Notes: generated by a model not told the origin, from the sequence alone. Positions 31,043 to 40,745 are shown, numbered from the stretch's first letter. The stretch is 64,000 nucleotides of DNA from Sporomusa acidovorans (GCF_900101845.1 NZ_FNAM01000001.1:62001-126000), one strand, 5' to 3'. A program made the numbers and translations.

Positions 31043-31414
31043 ATGTTAATTATCGCAATTAGTTTTATCAGTTTAGCAGGTCTTTTTTATACTCTGGCTG
31101 TATTGGCTGAAAAAACTCAGAACATTTTAAAATGGTGGCACGTAATGTTTTTTTGGATGGGCTTAGCTTCTGATAGTATCGGTACTACCGCAATGAGCAA
31201 GATTGCAGGGAGATTTCAAGCAGACTTTCATGGATTAACTGGTTTATTGGCTATACTTCTTATGTTCGTTCACACAATATGGGCAACATATGTACTACAC
31301 TCAGACAATAATCATCTCAAAGTAAATTTTCATAAACTAAGTATCTTCGTATGGCTAATTTGGCTAATCCCTATGATCTCAGGGCTGATATTCAGTTTTT
31401 TTAAAACACAATAA
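31043..31414 (+). CDS. HsmA/TIGR03987 family four-helix membrane protein
   Basis: This 123-aa protein has four membrane helices (about 2-22, 32-50, 66-86, 100-120) and the family features WWHVMFFWMGLASDSIGTTAMSKIAG, FHGLTGLLAILLMFVHTIWATYV and FHKLSIFVWLIWLIPMISG. Conserved histidines sit at helix ends. The family is annotated TIGR03987/HsmA and has no established role. GGGGGA precedes the ATG. TATAAT at 31006-31011 may be an own -10 box, but it could also be expressed from the riboswitch transcript upstream. Confidence 0.8.
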   Translation: MLIIAISFISLAGLFYTLAVLAEKTQNILKWWHVMFFWMGLASDSIGTTAMSKIAGRFQADFHGLTGLLAILLMFVHTIWATYVLHSDNNHLKVNFHKLSIFVWLIWLIPMISGLIFSFFKTQ

Positions 31415-31454
31415 TATAATAAATAGCTGCCAGAAGGCAGCTATTTATTATATT
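31413..31454. terminator. Bidirectional terminator between HsmA-like gene and helD
   Basis: A perfect 19-bp stem (31413-31431 and 31436-31454) with an AGAA loop lies between convergent genes and overlaps both stop codons. AT-rich arms give T-rich tails on both strands. Confidence 0.92.
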
Positions 31455-33693
31455 ATAAGGTATTAACTGTTTCATATAGATTTTTACAAACCTGTTCTAA
31501 AAAAGGGGAAGGATTATCTGTATAAAAGAGATGCAGACGATGTAGTGCCCGGGTGCAGATAGTATAAAGTATGTGGCGATCAGATTTTTGATAGTAATTC
31601 TGAGCGTTGGCATTAAACACTAATACAGCATCAAATTCTAATCCTTTAGCCAAATAAGAAGGAATGACAACGACACCATGATGAAACTTATCATTCTCTT
31701 CAATGACAAGGTTAGGGCTAACGGATTTTATAAGCTTACGATATACGGTTTCAGCTTCTGAAGCGTTCTTTGTAATTATGGCAACAGAATGCCATCCTTG
31801 GTAAAAAAAAGAATTTATAGCACGAGCAAGCACTGCATCTAATTTCAATGGATTTACATGACTAACAACAGGCAGCGAACCAGGGCGGTTAATCGATTGT
31901 CCTGTCGATATATCTGGCAGCAGTGCTTGACAAAAAGCCTGTATTTCCTTTGTTGAACGATAACTTTTGTGCAAGCGGAAAAACAGTGGCGTTTCTAGGT
32001 TATTAAGTATTTGGCCGGCTTCGACAAAAGAGGAGGATGTTAAAAATGGCTGCACGGCTTGCATAGGATCACCAACAATCGTCCAAGAACTGTTAGGGAA
32101 CATGTGAGCAAGAATTTGATATTGAAAAGCGGTATAATCCTGTGCTTCGTCAATTACGACATGCTTAATAGCAGTATTAATTGCAAAACCATGCAATACA
32201 CCCTGGAAATACAAAAATGGTCCGATATCCTCATAGGGTAGCCATCTATTATTTAGAGACTTACATGTTCGCTTTTTGATTAACCCCCATTCAACTGGAA
32301 GAGAAATTCCGGTTTTTTGAAATAGTCTATTATCCGTAAATAAGTTTTTATACTCAACTTCGGCGTCTAATGTAGTTAGTTTCTCAATTTTATCGGTAAT
32401 TGGTTTTAATTCATCCCTTGCTTGAATCCTAGCCAATGCTTTTATTACCTTTTCATTGATTTCCTCACCACGGTCAGAAATCTCTCTTGCTTTTTCCTCG
32501 CGAATAGTATGAACAAAGTCGCGCATGCGGTTTTGAATAATGATTCTTATTTTTTCTAAGCGGAGAGCAGGCGGCATCTTGCTAAAACTATCCGTATAAT
32601 AATGCCGCCATTCATCTTGACGAAAAAAAGTTTTTCCGCGGATTATGATAGCCGGATGTGTATTTATCCAGTCTGATGCAAGCCAGTTAAGATATTTTAT
32701 CAAAGCCTCCCTGAACTCTTTTGACGATTTAAATTTTATGGCAGATGCCCGCACCTTGTTGGGGTGAGCCGACAGCATTTTTTCAAAATAATTCTTACGC
32801 GTTTCAGTCTGCAGCGAATGATTGGTAATGGATTGAGTCACATAATCCTGAAACGTCATTTGCACTACATTTTCTTCGCCAATTTCAGGTAAAACATTGG
32901 AGATGTAATCGCTAAATATATGATTAGGTGAAAGAATCAGTACATTCCTTGCTGTTAACTTTTGACGCTCATGATACAACAAAAAGGCGATTCGATGCAG
33001 AGCTACCGATGTTTTACCGCATCCTGCCGGGCCCTCAACAAATAAAATTTTATGGGTCTGATCACGAATTACTTGGTTTTGTTCATGCTGTATACTGTTA
33101 ACAATGGTATGCATCTTATCGTCAGCACTTTTCCCTAATAGTTGTTGCAGAATTTCATCATCAATTTTCAAATCGGAATCAAACATATATTCGATATGAG
33201 CGTTAACAATTTTATATTGACGTTTAAGCGAAATTGTACCTGATATTGTTCCCGCAGGACAACGATAAGCGGCTTGACCCCGTCCATAATCATAAAACAT
33301 ACTTGATACCGGCGCACGCCAGTCATAAACCATAAAATCGCCACTAATACTGTTACCTAGATTGCCAATTCCAATATAGATTTTTTCCGTTTTGCTATAG
33401 CCAGCCTCAGTAAAATCAATACGGCCAAAATATGGGGAATTTAGCATTTTCCGCAATCGGTCTGAAGTCTGGTTAAGATGAGAAGATAGTAAACGCTGCC
33501 GGTTCATCGTCTCGATAAATTGTGCCTCGTCTATCGAGCTGCCAGCGCCTGACTTCCAATATTCTTTCAGGGTAGAGTGGAGAGAATGCTGGTGGTTGGA
33601 GGACGTTTGCTCGCTCATTTTAATTTGTGCTTCTATCTCTTGCCGTGTTTCCGCCAGTCTGGCAATTTCAAATTGTTGTTCCTGCTTATTCAT
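31453..33693 (-). CDS. helD: HelD-type UvrD-family helicase (RNA polymerase recycling factor)
   Basis: This 746-aa minus-strand protein has the HelD layout. An N-terminal charged coiled-coil arm (residues 1-90, QQFEIARLAETRQEIEAQIK) can enter the RNA polymerase secondary channel. The superfamily-1 motor follows, with Walker A GPAGCGKTS at 221-229, the Walker B VVIDEAQDYT and the motifs GDPMQAVQPF, LHKSYRST and SYLAKGLEFDAVLV. Family knowledge: HelD removes stalled RNA polymerase from DNA with ATP in Firmicutes and actinobacteria. GGGGAGG precedes the ATG on the minus strand. It is downstream of htpG, separated by a terminator. Confidence 0.92.
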   Translation of the reverse strand: MNKQEQQFEIARLAETRQEIEAQIKMSEQTSSNHQHSLHSTLKEYWKSGAGSSIDEAQFIETMNRQRLLSSHLNQTSDRLRKMLNSPYFGRIDFTEAGYSKTEKIYIGIGNLGNSISGDFMVYDWRAPVSSMFYDYGRGQAAYRCPAGTISGTISLKRQYKIVNAHIEYMFDSDLKIDDEILQQLLGKSADDKMHTIVNSIQHEQNQVIRDQTHKILFVEGPAGCGKTSVALHRIAFLLYHERQKLTARNVLILSPNHIFSDYISNVLPEIGEENVVQMTFQDYVTQSITNHSLQTETRKNYFEKMLSAHPNKVRASAIKFKSSKEFREALIKYLNWLASDWINTHPAIIIRGKTFFRQDEWRHYYTDSFSKMPPALRLEKIRIIIQNRMRDFVHTIREEKAREISDRGEEINEKVIKALARIQARDELKPITDKIEKLTTLDAEVEYKNLFTDNRLFQKTGISLPVEWGLIKKRTCKSLNNRWLPYEDIGPFLYFQGVLHGFAINTAIKHVVIDEAQDYTAFQYQILAHMFPNSSWTIVGDPMQAVQPFLTSSSFVEAGQILNNLETPLFFRLHKSYRSTKEIQAFCQALLPDISTGQSINRPGSLPVVSHVNPLKLDAVLARAINSFFYQGWHSVAIITKNASEAETVYRKLIKSVSPNLVIEENDKFHHGVVVIPSYLAKGLEFDAVLVFNANAQNYYQKSDRHILYTICTRALHRLHLFYTDNPSPFLEQVCKNLYETVNTL

Positions 33694-33725
33694 GCTTCCT
33701 CCCCATATTTCTTCAATAGTAAATA

Positions 33726-33756
33726 CAAGCGCCTACCAACAATGATAGGCGCTTGT
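33726..33756 (-). terminator. Intrinsic terminator after htpG
   Basis: CAAGCGCCTA / TAGGCGCTTG is a 10-bp stem with a 10-base loop, in the 65-base gap between htpG and helD. The downstream T tail on the minus strand is short. Confidence 0.75.
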
Positions 33757-33758
33757 TG

Positions 33759-35720
33759 TTATTGAGCGCTGCGAGCCATTAGGCGGGCCACTTTACTAGC
33801 GAAGCTAATGGGATCGTCCGGAGTTATTCCTTCCATTAATAATGCCTGGCCGTATAATAAATCACAGTAGTCTTTAAAGGATTCGGAGGTTGGATCAGTT
33901 TGGTATAAATTTTTTAACACCGTAAATATTTCATGATCGGGATTAATTTCTAGAATCCGTTTAGCTTTATACATAGTTTTGTTCATTTCAGACAAAATCT
34001 GTTCCATTGAAAGACTAATACCTGAATCGTCGCTAACCAAGCATACAGCGCTGGACTTCAAACGGTTACTGATTGTAACATCAGCTACTTTGCCATTGAG
34101 TTGATCCTTGATGGCCTTAATCAGAGGTTCATTCTCTTTCGTTTTTTCTTCTTTATTTTTTTTATCCTCAGGTGATTCAATGTTATCAAGTTCTAAGCTG
34201 CCGCGACTGACTGATTGAAACTTTTTCTCTTTATATTCATGCAAGGCGTCAATCGCAAACTCGTCAACGCGATCAAACAAATACAGAACTTCAATGCCTT
34301 TTTCACGAAGTAATTCCATTTGTGGCAAGCGTTCAACTGCCGAACGATCTTTACCTGTTGCATAGTAAATCACTTTTTGATTTTCCGGCATACGCTCCGT
34401 ATAAGCTTCCAAAGTGGTTAATCCTTCAGGGGAGTTGGAAGAAGCGAATAACAATAAATCTTTTAGTTTATCTCGATTTTGAAAATCAGAATAGATTCCG
34501 GTTTTAATGGCTCTTCCATATTCTTGCCAGAATTTCTCATATTTAGGACGATCTTTGCTTAGCATATTTTCCAGGGTTTTTAGAATGCTTTTTTCAAGAT
34601 TTTTACCAACCCGCTTTAATTGCTGGCTTTGTTGCAGTAATTCGCGGGATATATTAAGAGAAAAATCAGGTGAATCGACTAAACCGCGAACAAAGCGTAA
34701 ATAATCCGGCAACAATTCCTGGCAATTATCCATAATAAACACATTCTTTGAATAGAGGCGGATACCGGTCATTGACTCTTTTTGATAAAAATCAAAAGGC
34801 GCATGAGCGGGAAGGTAGAGGAGGCTTGTATATTCTACTACGCCCTCCACTTTGGAATGAATAATTTCTAAAGGGTCTTCCCAGTCGTGAAAGAGATTTT
34901 TGTATAACTGATGATATTCTTCCTGGGTAATATCATTTTTATTTTTAGTCCAAAGGGGAGCCATGGAATTAAGGGTACGAACCTCGACTGTCTGAGTAGC
35001 TGGAGCATCTTCAATTACTTTCCCCTCAGCGTCCAGTGGTTTTTCATCTTTTATAAAGTTCATTTTGATTGGATAACGGATATAGTCGGAATATTTTTTT
35101 ACTAAATTTTGCAGAATATACCGGTTAAGAAAATTTTCCTCAGGATGTTCGGAAGAACGGTATTCTTCTTTAAGGTTCAAAATAATCGTAGTGCCCCGTG
35201 CGTCTTTGTCACATTCTTCAATTGTATAAGTACCGTCACCGTTTGATTCCCATTTAATACCTTTTGATTGTCCGGGAGCACGGGTAAGCAGTGTCACCTT
35301 TTCAGCAACCATGAAAGCCGAATAGAAGCCAACGCCGAACTGGCCGATTAATTCCGTATCGGCCACAGAACCGGCAGTCTTTAGTTTATCAAGAAAAGCT
35401 TTGGTGCCTGACTTAGCGATTGTGCCGATATTTTCTACAACTTCGTCATAAGTCATACCCATACCATTGTCAGAGATAGTGAGCGTGTTGGTCTTTTCAT
35501 CAGGAAGAATAAAAATTTCAAAATCTGAATTATTCTCAAGCAGTTCATGATTAGTCAGAGCTTCAAAGCGAATTTTATCAATAGCATCTGAAGCATTAGA
35601 AATAAGTTCCCGCAGAAAAATCTCACGGTTTGTATAAATTGAATGAACCATCAGATCCAGTAACTGTTTAGTTTCAGCCTGGAATTCTCTTATTTGTTTG
35701 CCGCTTGCTTCTTGAACCAT
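33759..35720 (-). CDS. htpG: Chaperone HtpG (Hsp90)
   Basis: I place the start at the ATG at 35720, preceded on the minus strand by GGAGGT; this gives 653 aa, the normal length. The N-terminal ATPase domain shows the Hsp90 motifs REIFLRELISNASDAIDK, ISDNGMGMT and IGQFGVGFYSAFMVA. The middle domain and the C-terminal dimerisation region (LYGQALLMEG) are complete. Family knowledge: HtpG is an ATP-dependent cytosolic chaperone induced by heat. A perfect CIRCE operator is located 34 bases upstream, so control by HrcA is expected; in Bacillus htpG belongs to a different, CIRCE-free class. Confidence 0.97.
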   Translation of the reverse strand: MVQEASGKQIREFQAETKQLLDLMVHSIYTNREIFLRELISNASDAIDKIRFEALTNHELLENNSDFEIFILPDEKTNTLTISDNGMGMTYDEVVENIGTIAKSGTKAFLDKLKTAGSVADTELIGQFGVGFYSAFMVAEKVTLLTRAPGQSKGIKWESNGDGTYTIEECDKDARGTTIILNLKEEYRSSEHPEENFLNRYILQNLVKKYSDYIRYPIKMNFIKDEKPLDAEGKVIEDAPATQTVEVRTLNSMAPLWTKNKNDITQEEYHQLYKNLFHDWEDPLEIIHSKVEGVVEYTSLLYLPAHAPFDFYQKESMTGIRLYSKNVFIMDNCQELLPDYLRFVRGLVDSPDFSLNISRELLQQSQQLKRVGKNLEKSILKTLENMLSKDRPKYEKFWQEYGRAIKTGIYSDFQNRDKLKDLLLFASSNSPEGLTTLEAYTERMPENQKVIYYATGKDRSAVERLPQMELLREKGIEVLYLFDRVDEFAIDALHEYKEKKFQSVSRGSLELDNIESPEDKKNKEEKTKENEPLIKAIKDQLNGKVADVTISNRLKSSAVCLVSDDSGISLSMEQILSEMNKTMYKAKRILEINPDHEIFTVLKNLYQTDPTSESFKDYCDLLYGQALLMEGITPDDPISFASKVARLMARSAQ

Positions 35721-35753
35721 AGGTACCTCCAATATTAACAATAATTTCATTTG

Positions 35754-35780
35754 TTAGCACTCTTATAAAGCGAGTGCTAA
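35754..35780. promoter_or_regulatory. CIRCE operator (HrcA binding site)
   Basis: TTAGCACTC (35754-35762), nine bases, and GAGTGCTAA (35772-35780) match the CIRCE consensus without a mismatch. It lies between the htpG promoter and start codon. Confidence 0.95.
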
Positions 35781-35785
35781 TATCT

Positions 35786-35814
35786 ATTTAAATAATACCG
35801 AAAATAAACGGCAA
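35786..35814 (-). promoter_or_regulatory. Sigma-A-type promoter of htpG
   Basis: On the minus strand TTGCCG (35814-35809) and TTAAAT (35791-35786) are 17 bases apart; the CIRCE element begins 5 bases downstream, at the expected start of transcription. Confidence 0.65.
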
Positions 35815-35937
35815 AATCAAATATTCAGTAATATAAAAACGGAAATTAACCGTGTAATCCCCGCAATCAACTAAATTATCTCTTGTTTTTGTGGAATATC
35901 ATGTTTTTTCTCAACTTAACTGTCTTTGCTTTTAGAT

Positions 35938-37206
35938 TTACTCGGAATCATCATTATATTGTCCTAAAATCCGAACAGATTCAGCCGGGGGTAACTGTTC
36001 AACCGCCTTGAGTTTCCGTTCAATAGCCCTGGTCCGAACGGCAGCAGAATCAATTTGTTTGCTGGCTTGCTCCAATTTTTCCTTCGTTTTGGTTAGAACG
36101 TCACCAAATTTACCAAACTCAGTCTTAACAGCCCCCAGAAGTCTCCAGACTTCGCTGGAATGCTTTTCAATTGCCAACGTACGAAAGCCCATTTGCAGAC
36201 TGTTTAACAAGGCAGCTAAAGTTGTTGGCCCGGTAACGTTAATACGGTATTCACGCTGCAGGCTTTCACAGAGGCCAGGACGCCGCAACACTTCGGCATA
36301 CAATCCCTCAACAGGCAAAAACATAATTGCGAAATCGGTCGTATTGGGAGGATCAATGTATTTTTCTCTAATAGTCTTAGCTTCCTGGCGAATCCGGCTT
36401 TCTAAGCTGGAGGCAGCCGCAGCGGCCAATTCGCTATTTGCTAACTCCTGGGCCTCTAACAGTCGTTGATAGTCTTCTTGCGGGAATTTCGCATCAATTG
36501 GCAGCCAAACAGTGCTATTATTACTATCTTTGCCCGGCAGGCTAACGGCAAATTCTACCCGGTCCTGGCTGCCGCGTTTTGTTGCCACATTGGCTGCATA
36601 TTGCTCGGGTGTCAGTACCTGTTCCAGGAGAGACGCCAGTTGCATTTCTCCCCAAATGCCGCGGGTTTTAACATTAGATAAGACTTTCTTTAAATCGCCA
36701 ACACCTGATGCCAGTTGCTGCATTTCACCTAACCCTTTATGCACTTGCTCCAGTCGCTCACTCACAAGCTGAAAAGATTCGCCTAAACGCTTTTCCAGGG
36801 TAGCATGCAGTTTTTCGTCGACTGTAGCTCGCATATCCTCAAGTTTTTTGCTGTTATCCTGCTGAATTTCCGTGAGTTTTCTTTCAACGGTTTCACGCAG
36901 TTTGTCAAGTTTTTGTTCATTAAGTTGTGTAAGACGGGCAAATCTTTGATCATTGCTATTGGTAAATTTATGTAATTCGCTGCCTAACTCTTCCCTAAGT
37001 ATTTTCGAATGAAAAGCTATTTCTTGTCGGTTTTTCCCAAGCTCATCGCGTAATAAAGCTTCCAGTCGTTCCTGATTATAAATAAGTTGTTTGAATGGCA
37101 TTAAATCAGATTTTCCGTTTTTACGCACTTGGACTAATAGTAATAGGAGGAGCCCGCCGTTACCTAGAAGCAATAATAGATTGATTATTGTAATTATGTC
37201 ATTCAT
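35938..37206 (-). CDS. rmuC: DNA recombination protein RmuC
   Basis: This 422-aa protein (start ATG 37206; an in-frame GTG three codons earlier overlaps the GGTGG site) has an N-terminal membrane helix (IITIINLLLLLGNGGLLLLLL). A long coiled coil covers residues about 40-170. The RmuC nuclease-like domain has KTRGIWGEMQLASLLEQ, WLPIDAKFPQEDYQRL, FLPVEGLYAEVLRR and GPTTLAALLNSLQMGFRTLAIEK. Family knowledge: RmuC limits inversions at short repeats. It is followed by the htpG promoter region and has no operon partner. Confidence 0.95.
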   Translation of the reverse strand: MNDIITIINLLLLLGNGGLLLLLLVQVRKNGKSDLMPFKQLIYNQERLEALLRDELGKNRQEIAFHSKILREELGSELHKFTNSNDQRFARLTQLNEQKLDKLRETVERKLTEIQQDNSKKLEDMRATVDEKLHATLEKRLGESFQLVSERLEQVHKGLGEMQQLASGVGDLKKVLSNVKTRGIWGEMQLASLLEQVLTPEQYAANVATKRGSQDRVEFAVSLPGKDSNNSTVWLPIDAKFPQEDYQRLLEAQELANSELAAAAASSLESRIRQEAKTIREKYIDPPNTTDFAIMFLPVEGLYAEVLRRPGLCESLQREYRINVTGPTTLAALLNSLQMGFRTLAIEKHSSEVWRLLGAVKTEFGKFGDVLTKTKEKLEQASKQIDSAAVRTRAIERKLKAVEQLPPAESVRILGQYNDDSE

Positions 37207-37399
37207 CAATTCCACCGTCCATTACTTGTTTGTTATCTTAATTCAAGGAGAACATTGGCAAATCCTTTATCAGACAGAATTTGCACCTAATTCTAATTAT
37301 AATTGAATAAAGAAGGAGTTTTTTTGTTATTAATAGAAAATAATGCCCTGTTAGATTGGATAATAGTGGCATCAATTTTGCGTAGGAGGCTTGGTCTAT

Positions 37400-38656
37400 A
37401 TGTCTAACAAGGAACAATTGATAACCCAGACAATTGATAAATACGAACACTATATTAACCCGGCAATGGCTAAACTGTTCCGGTTCATGGGGCTGTCCAC
37501 TATCGAATGGGAAGCTGAAGGCAATGTGATCCGGGACATTATGGGTAAGGAATATATTGATTGTCTGGGCGGCTATGGCGTATTCAGTCTGGGACACCGT
37601 CATCCCAAAGTGGTCGCAGCGGTTAAGCGCCAATTGGATTTCATGCCTTTGTCCAGCAAAGTGTTATTTGATAAACCCATGGCTGATTTGGCAGAACTTA
37701 TGGCAGAAATAACGCCAGGTGACCTACAGTATAGCTTCTTTGTCAACAGCGGTGCCGAAGCAGTGGAAGGCAGCCTTAAACTGGCACGGGTGCATACCGG
37801 CCGGAACAAAATCCTTGCTACGGTGAACTCGTTTCATGGTAAAACACTAGGTGCCTTAAGTGCGACCGGGCGCGACATGTTCCGGGAACCTTTCCAGCCG
37901 CTGCTCGCCGGCTTTAGTCATGTGGCATTCGGCGACATCGATGCAGTATATCATGCTGTGGATGAGGAAACAGCAGCCGTCATTATTGAACCTATTCAAG
38001 GGGAAGGTGGAATCATTGTTCCTCCTGATGCATATTTACCGGCAGTACGTGAAATCTGTGATAAGACGGGCGCCCTGCTAATTTGTGATGAAGTTCAGAC
38101 CGGCCTGGGCCGCACTGGCAAGATGTTTGCCGTTGACCATTACGAAGTGGTGCCTGATATTATAACAACAGCAAAAGCGCTTGGTGGCGGCGTTATACCG
38201 ATTGGAGCTTTTACTGCCCGGCCCAAGGTATGGGACAAGTATATTACCAGTCCTTTTCTGCATACTTCAACTTTCGGCGGCAATCCTTTGGCGTGTGCTG
38301 CTGCTATTGCTGCTATTGGCGTCATACGTGAGGAAAACTTAAGCAAACGAGCGGAACAAAGCGGCCGGTATTTTATGGGCAAATTAATAAAACTAGCAGA
38401 GACGTATCCTGAGGTAATAGCTCAAGTTCGCGGTAAAGGGCTTATGCTGGGGATAGAATTGACGAAGGAAGGTATTGGCGGACTGCTTTTGGCTGAAATG
38501 ATTGACAAGGGTGTGCTTATTGCCTACACTCTTAATAATCCTAAAGTCATTCGCATTGAACCACCACTTACCATTGAACAATCGCAGATTGATTATGTCA
38601 TTACTGCGCTGTCCGGTGCTTTAGAAAAGGCGCAGGCTATGTTGGAAGATCTATAA
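37400..38656 (+). CDS. patA: Putrescine aminotransferase-like class III aminotransferase
   Basis: This 418-aa PLP enzyme is very close in motif order to E. coli PatA/YgjG. It shows EYIDCLGGYGVFSLGHRHP, LQYSFFVNSGAEAVEGSLKLAR, NSFHGKTLGALSATG, IIEPIQGEGGIIVPP, LLICDEVQTGLGRTGKMFA (the Asp contacting the pyridine nitrogen) and TAKALGGGVIPIG with the Schiff-base lysine. FLHTSTFGGNPLACAAA and RIEPPLT complete the set. The expected reaction transfers the amino group of putrescine (or cadaverine) to 2-oxoglutarate. ATG 37400 is preferred over a TTG three codons earlier because AGGAGG is then correctly spaced. Acetylornithine or GABA aminotransferase activity is the alternative. Confidence 0.88.
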   Translation: MSNKEQLITQTIDKYEHYINPAMAKLFRFMGLSTIEWEAEGNVIRDIMGKEYIDCLGGYGVFSLGHRHPKVVAAVKRQLDFMPLSSKVLFDKPMADLAELMAEITPGDLQYSFFVNSGAEAVEGSLKLARVHTGRNKILATVNSFHGKTLGALSATGRDMFREPFQPLLAGFSHVAFGDIDAVYHAVDEETAAVIIEPIQGEGGIIVPPDAYLPAVREICDKTGALLICDEVQTGLGRTGKMFAVDHYEVVPDIITTAKALGGGVIPIGAFTARPKVWDKYITSPFLHTSTFGGNPLACAAAIAAIGVIREENLSKRAEQSGRYFMGKLIKLAETYPEVIAQVRGKGLMLGIELTKEGIGGLLLAEMIDKGVLIAYTLNNPKVIRIEPPLTIEQSQIDYVITALSGALEKAQAMLEDL

Positions 38657-38682
38657 TTATTACTAAGACGGGAGGAAATAAT

Positions 38683-39123
38683 ATGCCATATGTGGAAGTT
38701 ACTCTGCCTGTAAAGGCCGACCGTGGACAAATTTTTCCCATTTTGAGAGATATGGAAAAATATCCTGAGTTTATGGCTGATTTAGTTAGTGTAGAAGTGA
38801 TGGAACGAAAGGATAATACAACAATAACAAAATGGGTATCCAATGTAGATGGCCGCATTATCAAATGGACAGAACTTGACACTTTTGATGAAGCCAACCT
38901 GCATATTCATTATAAGCAAATCGAAGGCGATTTAAAAAAATTTGAAGGAGATTGGATATTAACGCCGCTTGACGGTGGCACAGAAATTAAATTAACAGTT
39001 GATTTTGAATTTGGAATTCCGATGATCGCGGGATTGCTCAATCCGATTCTAAAAAAGAAGGTACGGGACAACAGTATGAATATGTTGACTGCCATCAAAG
39101 AACGCATGGAAAATCCAGCGTAA
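38683..39123 (+). CDS. SRPBCC / RatA-like polyketide cyclase family protein
   Basis: This 146-aa protein has the START-like fold pattern of the RatA/Coq10 group: residues 2-30 (VEVTLPVKADRGQIFPILRDMEKYPEFM), the central KWTELDTFDE and FEGDWILTPLDGGTEIKLTVDFEF, and a C-terminal helix (KKKVRDNSMNMLTAIKERM). Such proteins bind hydrophobic ligands; E. coli RatA was reported to block 70S ribosome association, but that function should not be assumed here. GGGAGG precedes the ATG, 27 bases after patA, so both may be co-transcribed. Confidence 0.8.
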   Translation: MPYVEVTLPVKADRGQIFPILRDMEKYPEFMADLVSVEVMERKDNTTITKWVSNVDGRIIKWTELDTFDEANLHIHYKQIEGDLKKFEGDWILTPLDGGTEIKLTVDFEFGIPMIAGLLNPILKKKVRDNSMNMLTAIKERMENPA

Positions 39124-39130
39124 ATGCTTG

Positions 39131-39159
39131 TTGTTAATTCTGAGTTAATCACTTATAAT
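39131..39159 (+). promoter_or_regulatory. Sigma-A promoter of htpX
   Basis: TTGTTA (39131-39136) and TATAAT (39154-39159) with a 17-base spacer, about 100 bases before htpX. Confidence 0.7.
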
Positions 39160-39260
39160 TATAGTAGACTCAAAAAAGAAATGGAGGGGCGATGTCATCT
39201 TTAGCTAGCGTGGGTGCTTAAGACCAGATTACTATAAAAAATACAATATGGAGGTGTCTT

Positions 39261-40127
39261 ATGAACACGCTTAAAACTACAGTTTTACTTGCTGCATTAA
39301 CGGGTTTGCTCATTGCAGTTGGTGCTTTTTTTGGCGGCACTAAAGGCATGACGTTCATGTTTGTTATTTCGATTTTAATGAACTTTGCCAGCTACTGGTT
39401 TAGTGATAAAATTGTGCTGAATATGTATGGCGCGCAAGAGGTTACACCACAAGATGCACCAGATCTAGTCCGCATGGTAAGTAACCTCGCTCAAAAAGCC
39501 AAATTACCGATGCCCAAAGTTTATATTATAAACACGGATGTCCCGAATGCCTTTGCCACCGGCCGTGATCCTGAGCATGCCGCCGTAGCGGTTACTACGG
39601 CTATTATGCGCACGCTTAATTATGAAGAATTGGAAGGTGTTCTCGCGCATGAACTGGCTCATGTTAAAAATCGTGACACACTGATTAGTACAGTTGTCGC
39701 CAGTATAGCCGGCGTAATCACGATGATTGCCAACATTGCCCAGTGGACAGCAATTTTTGGGTTCGGCCGCAACGATGATGAAGAAGGCGGTATTAGCGGT
39801 ATTGTGGAGTTTGTTTTTCTGGTAGTACTGGCGCCGCTGGCCGCAACCCTTATCCAGCTTGGCGTTTCCCGTTCACGTGAGTATCTCGCTGATGAAACAG
39901 GTGGCTCTGTATCCGGCAATCCGTTGGCTTTGGCCAGCGCCCTTAAAAAAATTGAATATTTTGCGCAACATAAGGTTATGCCTGAAGCTACTCCGGCCAC
40001 TTCGCATCTTTTCATTGTGAATCCATTTAGTGGCGCTGGCGGCATGATTACCAACTTGTTCAGTACCCATCCTTCAACTGCTGATAGGGTAGCTAAATTA
40101 GAAGAACAGGCAAAAAAACTGCGATAG
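39261..40127 (+). CDS. htpX: Membrane zinc metalloprotease HtpX
   Basis: This 288-aa M48 protease has two N-terminal membrane helices ([17 protein letters not shown] and [18 protein letters not shown]). The zinc motif HELAH lies within [15 protein letters not shown], two further helices follow, and the third ligand is in [13 protein letters not shown]. Family knowledge: HtpX degrades misfolded inner-membrane proteins on the cytoplasmic side together with FtsH. Length and motifs are standard. GGAGGTG precedes the ATG. It has its own promoter and terminator. Confidence 0.96.
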   Translation: MNTLKTTVLLAALTGLLIAVGAFFGGTKGMTFMFVISILMNFASYWFSDKIVLNMYGAQEVTPQDAPDLVRMVSNLAQKAKLPMPKVYIINTDVPNAFATGRDPEHAAVAVTTAIMRTLNYEELEGVLAHELAHVKNRDTLISTVVASIAGVITMIANIAQWTAIFGFGRNDDEEGGISGIVEFVFLVVLAPLAATLIQLGVSRSREYLADETGGSVSGNPLALASALKKIEYFAQHKVMPEATPATSHLFIVNPFSGAGGMITNLFSTHPSTADRVAKLEEQAKKLR

Positions 40128-40141
40128 CTTCTTTTCTTCCT

Positions 40142-40189
40142 AAAAGTCACTGGCAGCTTTAACTGCCCAGTGGCTTTTTATTTTTTTTA
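40142..40189 (+). terminator. Intrinsic terminator after htpX
   Basis: AAAAGTCACTGG(CAG) pairs with (CTG)CCCAGTGGCTTTTT, followed by ATTTTTTTT. Confidence 0.9.
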
Positions 40190-40292
40190 GAATTTTTACC
40201 TAAAATAATCCTTTTGCAGGATATAGCGTAGTAGATATGGAAAAAATATACTAGCTTTTAATCTATGGCTATTTGTGAAGGAGTCCAACACT

Positions 40293-40745
40293 ATGAATAG
40301 TAACATCGAAAGTACGTTAGTACTGCTAAAACCTGATGCCGTACAACGAAAACTTTGCGGAGAAATTATCCATCGATTTGAGCGCAGAGGGCTATTGATT
40401 TCCGCACTCAAATTACTGCAATTGACGCCGGATATGGCGGCTAATCATTATGCTGAACATAGAGGCAAACCATTTTATCCGTCGCTAGTCAAGTTTATTA
40501 CTTCAGGTCCATTGGTCGCCATGGTACTTTCCGGACCAAATGCCGTCAAAGTTGTCAGAACCATGATGGGGTCAACCAATCCGGTAGAGGCGTTACCCGG
40601 AACTATCCGCGGCGACTATGCAACAATTATGTCATATAATATTGTGCATGGTTCCGACAGTGCAGCCAATGCAACCCGGGAAATCGCTATTTATTTTACT
40701 AAGCAGGAAATTATTCAATATGATTGGGAGGATTGTTATGAGTAA
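40293..40745 (+). CDS. ndk: Nucleoside-diphosphate kinase
   Basis: I start at ATG 40293, as GAAGGAG lies at proper distance; a GTG six codons upstream overlaps it. The 150-aa enzyme passes the gamma phosphate from ATP to other NDPs through a phosphohistidine in NIVHGSDS. Other NDK motifs are [22 protein letters not shown], and [16 protein letters not shown]. Its end overlaps the adenosyltransferase gene by 8 bases, so the two are translationally coupled. Confidence 0.96.
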   Translation: MNSNIESTLVLLKPDAVQRKLCGEIIHRFERRGLLISALKLLQLTPDMAANHYAEHRGKPFYPSLVKFITSGPLVAMVLSGPNAVKVVRTMMGSTNPVEALPGTIRGDYATIMSYNIVHGSDSAANATREIAIYFTKQEIIQYDWEDCYE

